Shown here: one piece after another, positions 11,708 to 22,600 of the stretch
Layout of the letters: every line of letters starts with the position of its first letter
Position numbering within the stretch: position 1 is the first letter of the stretch
Assembly (NCBI GenBank): GCA_032191485.1
Contig: JAVDOI010000011.1
Coordinates: 16,660,617 to 16,724,616 of the forward strand
DNA from: Leptoclinus maculatus
Taxonomy: Eukaryota > Chordata > Actinopteri > Perciformes > Stichaeidae
Reading direction: 5' to 3'
Length of the DNA stretch: 64,000 bases
Translations under genes and position numbers: made by a program
The notes under the pieces: model-generated
Told to the model about the DNA's origin: nothing
The model's database searches: none
Seen by the model: the letters and a program-made list of their open reading frames with translations, nothing else

Positions 11708-12884
11708 ACCTAAATTAAAATGTTTGTCTCTTGCTTAAACCTTCCTGGTGGCGCAAAACGCCTCTTTAAAAAGGGCTCTCTGTCTGTCCTGGAGGCCTTT
11801 TGGTGATTTAGATCCATTAACTGTTTGGTGATTAGACTAATTTGGATGTAATCCGGTTAAGAATGACATAGCAAAGATTTTACACTTTCTCCACAAAAAC
11901 CTTTACCTTTTCAAAACACCAGTAGGTAGCAGTGGCCTGTGTAAAACTTTGTAGCAACATGCAGTCCCTGCTTTCAAAACGTTTGATATAAAAAGGTATA
12001 TAATTATAAATTGTGAAATGTTTAAGTTCACGTTCTGAAGGATGACTGTGTTGAGTTGTGGCTGCATTGTATGCTGTTTGTTAATGTTTTAGGTCCTTCA
12101 GTTGGCATTGTAGTTGTGACTTGTTCTATTGGCTTAACGGTTTTACAGTTTGACCTCATATTTTATGAGGTGCACTAATCATTTTTATTATGTAATCTTA
12201 AATTGCAAGTAGTAAACCCAATCTGTCAGAGGTGAGAAAAAAATGTCCCTAAAACTAGTAAATAAAGAGTCTCAAGAAATGTTCAAATATAGCGTGCAAG
12301 TGTCTCAAAATCTTTATCTATAGTACATTCAATTCATCTTTTATCTATATAGCGTTATACCATATAACAGAAGATATCTTGTGGCAGTTTGCATATAGAG
12401 CAGGTCTAGACCAACAATTCCAGACTGTGAGCAAGCTCTAGGCGGCGATGGCAAGAAAAACATATCTACATGAGAACGTGTAATCACTTTCAACCCCTAA
12501 AACACTGTTGAGAAGATTACAAGAAAAAATAATAAATACAAATAACACATGGCTAATAATCCAACTAAACAACAACAACTAAACAATAAAAACATTAGAA
12601 AATAAGCCTGAAATAAGTAAAAAAAAACAAAACTATTCACAGATACACGTATGAATAAAAAATTATACACATTATGTGCATGCTCATATATAAACATACA
12701 TGTGTTTTTGTAGTTGACTGCATCATACCTATGTATATAAATTAACACACAGACATACAAATAGAAAAACGTGTTCATCCATAACCCAGTGAAATAATGT
12801 ATAAAACATTTGAATAAAGTGAAATCAAATAAAACTTTTCACAAATGAAGAAAGAGAAAGTGAGTTCTAAGAATTTAAACGAGG
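11708..12884. other. Intergenic, no recognised feature
   Basis: AT-rich sequence without a credible coding frame. The longest frames are low-complexity hydrophobic translations of AT-rich DNA. Nothing else is recognised. Confidence 0.5.
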
Positions 12885-13260
12885 ACACACAATGAACTCG
12901 CCTGACCAGACAGGCTCTTCCAAAGTCTCCAGGCTCGAAAAGAAAAAGCCTGCTCCCGATGCCTTTAATCTGGAGCGCTGGACAGCCAGAAGGACCTGTT
13001 TGAGGATCTTACAACACACCTCGGTTCATATAGAGTTACAAGATCTGTGATGTCGAAATCTGTCAAATCTAAAAACTTCATTAACAACCGCTGAAAGCAG
13101 TGATGTGCTCCGTTCTTTTGGATATAACAAGAGTCTGGCTGCTGCCTTCTGATGAGGCAATAATCTAGACTCTTGACTATCTGTAGAAGTAATAAAGACA
13201 TCTGTAGAATGTTTTTTAAAAGAACTCTGGTCAACAGTACGATTGCTTTCTATTAAAAAA
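12885..13260 (-). mobile_element. L2/Rex-type LINE ORF2 C-terminal fragment
   Basis: On the minus strand, in more than one frame, pieces resemble the C-terminal tail of fish L2-like LINE ORF2. One frame has QKAAARLLLYPKERS, like the conserved NAAARL block. Later, in another frame, comes LLAVQRSRLKASGAGFFF, like the conserved PRSRLKTRGDRAF block before the C-terminus. The fragment has in-frame stops and at least one frame change, so it is dead. The reverse-transcriptase core is not present here. Recognition is from memory of the family pattern. Confidence 0.5.
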
Positions 13261-14494
13261 ATTGCATCAGATCGATTTGTCATATTTTCTAGACATTCAC
13301 ATTTTCAGTCAAATGGAAACTCTTTTATAGTTTTAAGAAGACAAAAAGTAGAGCACCAATCTTGATACAACACTTACATTGTTTTGCTAAATCCGACATT
13401 AAATCATAAGAAAAACTACAAACATACAACACAAACCTATAACACCAACAAAATGAGATTGTTAGAATCCAACAATTCAATAATGCAAACTTGTGGACCA
13501 ATACAATGATTCAGACTGATCATATTCTGTGTTAGGGTCCAAAAGGGAACTATGTTGAAATGCACCAATCTTCAAAAGCAAATATGGATATATGCTAAAT
13601 AAATTGGAAATTGAATAGTGGGATATTATCTATTTTTGGATGAATTGTCTGATGTGACAAATACATTTATATAGAGAATTTGGAATTTTGGAAAAATGTA
13701 TATATGTATGTATATATACATACATATATATGTGTATCTATAAGTATGTATGCAATTTTGAGGTTATCAGTCAGTTTTCTTCCTGCCAGTAATTATCCTG
13801 AATTTTGATATAAACATATTAAATTATAAAAAAAGATGTTTCCTATTAATTTTTTCAACTACATGTAATGCATTCAGCTCCGGTCTGACCTATTCTCACA
13901 ATAATACAAATTAAAAGTTAAACTTACATAACACAACTTAAATACTGACTGGACCTGAAATCCATTCCCTTCAAATTAAACACAACCCTTTAGCTGTAGC
14001 TGATTCCCTTTACGGTCACTTCATAACACCAGACAGCTCTTGTGTGACCCTGAGACGTTGTAAATCCATACCACCACCTGTTGTTCCATCTTTTGTTGAA
14101 GAGATCATCATATATTATATTTCCCAGGATGCCTCCTTATTACCTCACGTGTCAGTTAATGGTTGATACTGTCCAATTTGCTTTCAGTTCAAGGTCAGGC
14201 CTTGGCAACTGCAGTCTGACGCTGTGTCTCCATCACCCTGGATGTTTCATATACTATTAGTAACTGCGGTGGAGATATCATGAACTGACTGATTTAGACG
14301 TGACTGATGTGGTTTACTAGCCGATGAGTTCAATCTTTGGCCCTGCGTCCTCTCCACCCCTCCCTCATGAGTTACACCACCACCATGTGGCCGTTGAAAG
14401 AACACACCCAAACTGGGACTTAATCCATATCCCATATGCTGTTTATGATGAAAATGTGGATTTTTAATCATACGAATGACTGTGGCGGAGCTTC
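13261..14494. other. Intergenic, AT-rich
   Basis: No gene is recognised. A short AT/GTAT microsatellite with partly self-complementary order lies at about 13690-13755. The rest is unremarkable AT-rich sequence. Confidence 0.45.
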
Positions 14495-14496
14495 TG

Positions 14497-14580
14497 TTGT
14501 GGCAAAGATCGCTCAGCGGTCAGGGCGCTGTATCATTTATTGCGTGACTTAAGCATCCGCTGATCCAGAGTCAGCGTGTT
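14497..14580 (+). repeat. tRNA-like SINE head or tRNA pseudogene
   Basis: The stretch carries an A-box-like ATCGCTCAGCGGTCAGGGCG at about 14508-14527. About 40 bp later comes a degenerate B-box-like GCTGATCCAGAGTC (about 14559-14572). The spacing fits a tRNA-derived promoter. The cloverleaf is not intact, so it is not a working tRNA gene. It may be a short remnant of a tRNA-derived SINE. Confidence 0.4.
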
Positions 14581-15250
14581 GTAACTGGAAACTAACTGAA
14601 TGTGGCAGCGATGTCAAGTGCCATCTGTCTGTGCGTCGTTTGTCTTGTCTGTGATGGAGGCAGCAGCATCCCCTTCATCTTCGCTCCATCCTCTGCCTCC
14701 TCCCGCCCACCCCTCCACCCCTGACGAACACTCCCCAGGTCATGTTCACAGGCCTGGCAAGGCTTCACACAGTCCTCTGCTGAGTTCAAGGTGATGCTAG
14801 AGCCCCCCCGGGGGAAATACGAGGACGGTTTCTCCTCCGGGGCTGCTTTAGTTTTGTCTACAGCTGATGTTTGAGGTCAGCGGTAGGATACTGCTGCGTC
14901 GTAGCTCATGAGCTGATGAATGGATTTTAAGGGACAGGTTGTGCCCTGTTGACATTTGCAAACTGGATACGAAACCAGAATTTGAAAGGGGTACTCCAGT
15001 GATTTAGCATTGCACTCAAAATGAAAGCGGCCGAGGCTATTTCCTATAATTCAATAGCACATTTGATCAGACCTTCTCATCCTGTCCCTGCCCTTAACTA
15101 GATGGCGAATGGATGCTGAATCAGACACATATTACATCTAAACATTTTGAGTAATAGGACACCTGAGTTGTATCTGTCTGATAAAAGATTTCCTCAAAAG
15201 ATTATTTCCATTCTCACTTTAAACGCCTCTGAGGAGTAGCGAGGAGACAT
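14581..15250. other. Intergenic, no recognised feature
   Basis: Moderately GC-rich around 14640-14830, with overlapping short open frames on both strands and no recognisable protein. No repeat family is identified. Confidence 0.4.
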
Positions 15251-15432
15251 GCGGCGGTGGCTCACGAGGTAGAGTGGGTCATCCATTAAGCCCACGAGGT
15301 TGACTGTTGGATTTCCGGCTCCCCCTGTCCGCATATTGAAGTGCCCTTGAGCACACACTAAACCCCAAGCAGCTCCGCTAAATCGCTTTGTAAATGTAGA
15401 AAAGCACTATATTAATGCTGTCCATCTATTTA
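15251..15432 (+). mobile_element. tRNA-derived SINE (teleost type)
   Basis: A typical fish SINE copy. It opens with a tRNA-like head containing TGGCTCACGAGGTAGAGTGG (A-box, about 15258-15277) and a degenerate B-box at about 15299-15311. A GAAGTGCCCTTGAGCA block follows, then AACCCCAAGCAGCTCC. It ends with the tail TAGAAAAGCACTATATTAATGC, which matches the usual fish SINE/LINE tail ending in a tissue of AAAGCGCTATATAAAT. About 180 bp long and diverged, presumed inactive. Confidence 0.75.
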
Positions 15433-16862
15433 TATGAGAACCATTGAAGTCTCGAGATTACCCCGATGACATCACCTGAGTTACTTCCTCAGGCTTTAGA
15501 AAGCTCCCTCGAGAGCAACCGAAAAGATTCTACAACTAATGCATCGTCAAAATGATATTGTTTCATATTTTAGCTTGCACAGTATTTGCAACGTGTTGCT
15601 TGAAATTGTGGTATTTTGGGGATCTTCTCCACCCGTGAACCCCCAGTAGTACAGTCACTACTTTTCTTTACTTTTCTTTTCAAGTGCCATGTGATCTACT
15701 GCACACTTAGTTGTGCTAGTACACAAAGTGGCCAGAGGAGGGCAGCATCACACAGTCGTTTATTAACGCTCCAAAAACAGTACCTCAAACTGAACATGTC
15801 TTTTTTTGGATAAAGGAACCATCATTGAATATTTTATCACATCGTTACATCATATTCAGATTGTAGAAAACAGATGTTTTCCCATTTGCAACTCCTTTTG
15901 AAGATGGAAACCTGCAATTGTACTCCTGTTTTCACAGCAGGTGAGACGAACCTACGCATCGTCTCCTAAAAGTGTTGAAGTGATCTGTTCATTTGAGCTT
16001 TTCCAAGTCTAAATTACACTTGTCTGGTGTATTCACAAGCTATGTAATTTTCCCTAATGCTCAGCCTATTTGTAAATATACAGTATAGCTCCATGTCCTG
16101 CCCCCTCTTTAAATATTAGTTTTCATGATCATGAGCTCATCGTACCAGAGTTGTGCAGTGACCCTGGACCGACTATGTGCCCTGAGGTTTACAGCGTCTC
16201 TCCGCGAGCCTGCGTGTGCTGTATCAGCTGCCGTCGCTTTATGGCCCTTAACTCACCCAGCCTTCCCTGAGCCCATTTAACATGCTGACTGCTCTGTTTT
16301 CCATGCAATCTGAGTTGACCAAGAAATGAGGTAAGAGCATTGCTAATAGGCTAAATGACCAACATTGTAATAAGGCTCGCCGGAGCAGCTTGATTACCAC
16401 TCTTGGCCTTGATGGATAATTCATGTGGAGACAAAGGTGGCGTGGAAAGAGCACTGGTCTCCGTGCACGTCTCTTTTCAACTGTGAGCGCTGTGCCACAT
16501 GACACACACACACACACACACACACAGCCTTGACGCACATATATTGCCATGGAGGCCACCAAGTCTTGGCATCATACTTCATGTGCAAAAACTCATCATT
16601 CAATGACTCTGAACCCATTTTTGTCACCTCTAATTGTGTGGCAAGTTCTGCGGGATTTAGAGCAGCCATCATTGTGTCGTCATCTTGGCACAGAGACACC
16701 GCTTCACCCAACTCCAGCCCATTATTCTCAGTATTTGACAGTGGAGTTCTTAGACACACATGGCAAACATGGCGGCCTGACCCATGGGCACTCACTAAGA
16801 AGGATAAAATTATGCCAAGTCACCGTAGCAAGCACAGGGCTGCGTAAGGTTACTGTACGGGC

Positions 16863-16864
<2 letters not shown>
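15433..16864. other. Intergenic, no gene recognised
   Basis: Contains one short (CA)n at 16503-16526. Open frames at 16248-16944 overlap on both strands, depend on the microsatellite for length, and show no conserved domain. Confidence 0.45.
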
Positions 16865-16926
<62 letters not shown>

Positions 16927-16930
16927 CGAG
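16865..16930. repeat. (TG)n microsatellite with (GA)n tail
   Basis: About 54 bp of uninterrupted TG followed by AGAGAGAGCGAGAGA. Confidence 0.95.
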
Positions 16931-17096
16931 AGACAGTATGTTAATGTGTGTCCTCTTCCTGTCTTTCCTCACTGCCTGTCTCTCCCTCTCTAATGGGGAC
17001 AGTATGAGAAGAGAGCTTGTGCTCCGTCTGGACCTTTCTAATTGCCCCTGCCACAGAGGCCTGATACAGCAAGACCCTGTGTTCCCAGCAGGTCAG

Positions 17097-17098
<2 letters not shown>

Positions 17099-17177
<79 letters not shown>

Positions 17178-17215
17178 TGCTTGTGTGAGAAAGAGAGAGA
17201 GAGAGAGAGAGAGAG
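17099..17215. repeat. Compound (GT)n-(AT)n-(GA)n microsatellite
   Basis: About 70 bp of GT, a short TATATAT stretch, then (GA)n at about 17190-17215. All open frames through it are repeat translations. Confidence 0.95.
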
Positions 17216-17510
17216 ACTTGGGCAGACAGAATCATCACTCAGGTGGTGCTCCCTCGGCTCCACCACACACATTTCGGGCCCCACATAGAGAACACCATTC
17301 ATTATAAATATCACGGGAGCAGAGCAGGAGCGGTGGGAAGAGATATGAGAGAGGTGAAGGTGAAGGAGGAGAGAGCGGGACAGAGAGATAAGCAGAGGAG
17401 ATGGTGGATATTTGTTAGATGACAGCTCAATACATTCTGCAGAAGTAAACTTTTCAGTGTCTTTATCAGCCTGAAGTCAAACTCACTTTGTTGAGAAGAA
17501 GCTTCATAGG

Positions 17511-17512
<2 letters not shown>

Positions 17513-17594
<82 letters not shown>
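17513..17594. repeat. (AC)n microsatellite, about 82 bp
   Basis: Pure AC repeat, the complement of the GT tract ending about 340 bp earlier, so the two can pair as an inverted repeat. Confidence 0.95.
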
Positions 17595-17600
<6 letters not shown>

Positions 17601-19106
17601 TCATGTATGCAGCTCCATGCTAGCACATATACTGCAGCCCGAAGGCTCTATGCTATACTGCCAGGCCAGGTTATGAAATCCACCCTGGGCCAGGTTACAA
17701 AATTCCTCTCTGTGGCATCTGCCAGGGAAGGCAGCTCTTTGTTGACAGATGGGCACAGCATTCCTGAGTCCCGGGCCTCGCCAGCGCTCTGCCAGGAGCT
17801 GGACTGAAGGAGCCATGGAGAGGCTGACTGGCATTTCTTTGCACCTATGTGCTTAATTTCTGTGGCAACCTCGAGGCACGTACGACATGAGTAACATTCC
17901 CTGAATGCTGCTCCTTCAAACTGACACTTCGGGGGCAGTGATGGGTGTTAGTGGAGAATGAATAGGGTAGTGATGGATGTCGGTCCATGCGATATGTCTG
18001 ATTTAATTAAAACTGCGCTAAAATGGGATGGTATCTATGAGGGTCATCTTGACTTTGTCATTTCTTGTTGATTTCAGTTATGTGAGCCACGTCCAGGCAG
18101 GGAAGAACAGTTTGACCCCTTTCCCCACGCCTCATGCTGCTTCCACCGGGATAGAGTTTTACATGCTCAAGGTGAGTGGAATACCAGCGCAGCTCCTGTT
18201 AGCTCCTTGCTTTACTTGCTCAGGGTCCCCCCATTTATCTGCCCTATCTACCACTGACCACCTGCTCCAGCACTGTCCCCTAACCAGGTCGCACTAATGA
18301 AACCTGTATGAAACCGACTGCACACACGCATACAACTCAGATGATTATGAGGGCAAGATGTAGTTGTTTTTATTTTTGTCTTTACCAACTGGAGCCAGTT
18401 CTTTTGTTTTCATGCGAAAAAATGTACAGTACATTCTGCTTTGTAATTCAGCAGAGCATTTGGAACACAAATATAGCTTTGGCATGGCTGAACTTAATAA
18501 GCTGGCATTCTGCAAAACCATGCCACATTCTCCACAATCACCACTCTTTAACATCTAGCACTGCATGGACACAATGTTCCAAGACGCAGTGCACAGAGGC
18601 CTGCCAACTCTTCAGACAGTGAGAAATTACAGTGATTACTCCTAAAGCAATCTCACTATGGACTGATGTATGCCCGGGGGTCAGAGAAGTAGGGGGTAAT
18701 GGGGGGGGGGAGGGAGCAAGAACATTGGAAAGTTTCACAACCGAGAGCATAAAAGGACCTGCAAACGTGAGGGAGTCGCTGTTAAAACACGGTGTCCCCA
18801 TTTGGTAATTATCCTCCCCCAGAGATGAGGTCATGCTGAAAATCAGCTGAAAACAAAGTGGGATGATGATGGCAGCGGTGACAACGGGAGCGAGCGAATG
18901 AAAAGGGAGAGTGGAAGAGAGGACATGACATGGTGAAAATGAGAGACGGAGAGAGAGAGAAGAGTGAGAGAGTGTGCTGGAACTCACTGCTTGGTGTGAG
19001 TGAGCATGGGAAATGCGTGGGACTTCTGGACCATCACTGGCTCCGAGGGGATCTGTTTGGTGACTGACGGACACACACACACACACGGACGTACATGTAT
19101 GCATGG

Positions 19107-19108
<2 letters not shown>
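17595..19108. other. Intergenic, no gene recognised
   Basis: Unique-looking sequence between two microsatellites. Frames of about 90-100 aa at 18028-18622 have no visible domain or splice logic. A short G-run lies at 18702-18710. Confidence 0.4.

Positions 19109-19187
<79 letters not shown>
19109..19187. repeat. (AC)n microsatellite, about 79 bp
   Basis: Pure AC tract preceded by a shorter one at about 19071-19086. It creates the apparent 216-aa minus-strand frame at 18538-19188, which I do not accept as a gene. Confidence 0.95.
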
Positions 19188-19188
<1 letters not shown>

Positions 19189-19536
19189 CTGAGCGTAGAG
19201 CTATTCATTCACTTCACCCCTATCAACAACCCCTCATGTAATGCTTGACTGCAGCAGGCGTTCATCCGAGCTACTTACCTGCAGCTTTTCGCTAAGTGTG
19301 TCAACGAAATCCCCAAATTTAAGCTAAAAGGTACACAAAAGTTTTCATTTGAAGCATGTTTCTTAGTTTGAACGGGGGAAAAAAAATCACCATTCATCTG
19401 TGGTCCGCAGCTGTCGGTGATGCTTTTCACTTGTCGAGTGGTGATGCTGTAAACATTGCTGCCTAAATTGCACCACCAGAGGGCAAAATCTGGTCAGAAA
19501 CAATAATGAAGAGTCTCTCGAGCTCACATGCATGTA

Positions 19537-19615
19537 TGTAGGCAAATAAACATGTCTGTGCGCTTGTGTGTGTCCGTGTCACACGCAAGCGCACAGACAT
19601 GTTTAAGTGCCTACA
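19537..19615. repeat. Long imperfect inverted repeat / hairpin
   Basis: A 25-nt arm at 19548-19572 (starting AAACATGTCTGTGCGC) pairs with 19580-19604 with a single mismatch, around a 7-nt loop. A further 8-bp block TGTAGGCA (19537-19544) pairs with TGCCTACA (19608-19615) after a 3-nt internal mismatch region. The whole can fold into a 79-nt stem-loop of about 33 paired bases. It could be a miRNA-like precursor, a small foldback element or a chance product of CA-rich DNA. Confidence 0.7.
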
Positions 19616-22600
19616 AGCACAGATGTGCACACACTCCCCTCTTTTTGACACACATACAAGCCTTATGTCAGCATATACAATCTTCCACTCATGGTAGCAT
19701 ATAGTATAAACAACTCACAGTGCGAGCAGTTTACACTACACATTTAGTTGAGTGTATAGATCTGGATGTACAGCAGGCTTGCTGAGCACAAAGTAACCTA
19801 CTATCAAGGGAAATGTGTTGCATTGGCCCCAGAATTAATTTGAATGCCCATAAAGATCAAATCGACGCTCAGCACAGGTAGCTGTCATCTTTGAGCCGGG
19901 AGGCCTTGAGGCTGACTCCCCCTATGAGCTCACTGGAGCATGTCTACGTTTAAGCCAAAAAATCTGGCTTCAGGGTTCAGCATGATGCAGTCTTTTCTCA
20001 TGTCTAGGTTCTTTTTATGGCTGAGGTGGTGGTGGAGCCATTGGAAGGTCTCCCCACGGTGAAACTGTGAATCCAGCTTTGTTGAAGCAAGACTGCAAAG
20101 GGCGGCTGTGGATGTTATTACGCAGCGTTCACTCCCCGTCCAAACCAGCCGCGTGGCCCACGCCTGTGCGGCTTTTTTTATGCTACGTTTTTTATGTTTC
20201 ATATACGTCTGTGCGGAGACGTTAGCCATAGGTGGTTTAGGTCAGCTGTTGTCAAGCCCATGCTGAGGGCTGAGGGAAACAGCCACTGTGGGCCATGACG
20301 TGTGCTGTTACTGCATGTGTGTGCACTTTTATACGGCTTTAATTACAGACTGCGAACACAGACAGACTTGTTTATTCTGCTGCGTCGTATACACTGAGGC
20401 CTGGTTGGCACCACAAACACACGTGCCACACACACACTCGCACACAAGCACACACACATCGCTTTGTAGTAGTAAAAGTATCTATCCTGGACAGCACAGC
20501 AGGTTGTACCTGCCAGTTGAGTGAGTCACTTGTATTTAATGTCCATGAATTCAGTCATTTATGGGTATCTGAGCGCAGAACATCATCGCCAACAGGCAAG
20601 TTCCCCAGACATTATGATGTTCTTCTTTTCATCATTTTTGTGATAAACAGCTCACATCTTTTTGTACTTTGCTGGCATTAAACAACATTAAATTATCACC
20701 ACCATAAAGTTATATTCCAATTCCTTCATCTTAAACAAACGGGCTATTTAAAGGGCATCGGCCTAACATAGGCTGCTTTATTTTGAGTAGACGAAGAAGG
20801 TATAAATAGACTTTGAGGAGTGCAACAAGCGAATGCTGTATATGAAATGGCTGGCGTTACATCATTGCTTGTGAGAGTGAAGTTCTGGAGAGGCGCTGGC
20901 CTCTCTGGGCCAGCCATTATGGTTTGTACTAATGTTCTGGTTTCACAATCCAAACATTCTAAGAGCTGTTATTTGCTCTCTTTTTCCCTTTTACTCAGTA
21001 ATTCTGCTTCTTTTTTTTTTTCAGCCGAGCAAAGCTGTCAACAGAGAAGAGAAGCAGCTTTAAGTGGGAGACAGAAAAGGGATGGAGGAGGAGGAGGAGG
21101 AGGAGGAGGAGGAGAGAGACGGGAAGAAGAAGAGTTGGATGGAGAGAGAGAACAAAATGTTAAACAACACAAACGGAATCAACCCCGTTACCTGCGGGCA
21201 AAGAAAAGAAGGTCAGTTGATTAAAGGATGAAAATGGCTTCATGCTTTCTGGCACACTCTTGTATTCCCAACCACTGAAACAGCAAGGTGTATCTCTGTC
21301 CAGACAGTCTGAGGTCTGAGGAGGCAGCATCCACCATGTGGTCGGTAGCATACTGTAGCTCATCATTACTGTTGGCTTCAGCTGACGCTACTGAAACGAC
21401 TTGTATAAGTGAATCAGTGCCGCTGTGAGCAGTTCCAACTGGTAGTTATAAATCACAGGACAAACTGACGTCCCCCATCATGCATCTCTCCACATTTATC
21501 CTCTGCCAGTAACAGAGCCTGTTCTCTTTCAAACACAGTATGATGAAGAATGGCTGAATCAGCACATTCTGACACCAGACTTGCATCTCCAAGTTGGCTC
21601 ATACATGAGTCATTCCGTACAAAATCATTTCATTTTTGAAGTGCAGAGATAATGAGATAAAAACATAATTTGTGGTGGAGACGTTTACGATGGCTACATA
21701 AACAGGGCTGGGATGTGTCCCAGTTGCATTCTGTGCGCTATACTGTTGTTTTCTTTGTATGCTTGTGCATGAAGGATTACAAGATATGCAGTGTAAACCA
21801 CTAAATGTATGAATGTAGACAGTACTGGTGAACACTATTGTCCCACAATGCAATGCACAATGGAAATGGCTCTGTCCGAAAGTGACCAAATCTGCCGACC
21901 GGCGTCTCTAAAGCTCTCAAACTCGTTGTCTCTCATTTGTTTAATCCCGACAAAAACGAAATTGTAAACATTTGTTGGTGACTCACTGCATAAATATTGT
22001 TTTTACACTTCATTTTTTTGTATGGATTAATCAAAACTAGATATCGCGTTAATTAGTTAGCTTTAGAGGTGCTGAAAGTCAGATTCTGTTACTTTTGGAC
22101 AGAGCCAGGCCAGCTGTTTGCCCCTGTTTCCAGTAAAGGCTGGTATTACCTAAAACCTCAACAGAGAGAAAGAGTGCAATTACCAAAAGCTGATGTTATC
22201 GATTGTTATATCGGTGAAAGTATTGTATGAACATTTGTGTTTTAGTAGTTAATTGCACGCAGCTTGGACTCTTTAACTCAGGTTGGCTGGCTGTCCCACC
22301 TGTATAGTATTCACTCATTTATTACCCGTGTCCGATTGGGAATCGGTTGTGCCAGTATTAGCATGTGTGCGATTGGCAAATAAAAGCCACTGTCTATTAT
22401 TAAGTTGTGACCACCATCAGCCAAGTCAACCACTCTGCTAGACATGGGATTGTACAGACAGTCCTCGTAGAACAAACAGAAATGTGATATTTTGACTAAT
22501 AGTGTGCGAGTTGAAGGAAAGTCAAATCACCTCTGGTTCATTGAGAAAGTTATTGGAACACAATTTGCTTAAGCCCCGTTCTTATCCCAAAGAGAAATTT

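Noticed and set aside
14592..14794. Overlapping 64-65 aa frames on both strands
   Set aside because: GC-rich sequence lacking stops by composition. No recognisable protein or splice sites.
18538..19188. 216-aa minus-strand open frame
   Set aside because: The first part is a translation of the (AC)n tract and the rest has no domain, splice logic or family resemblance.
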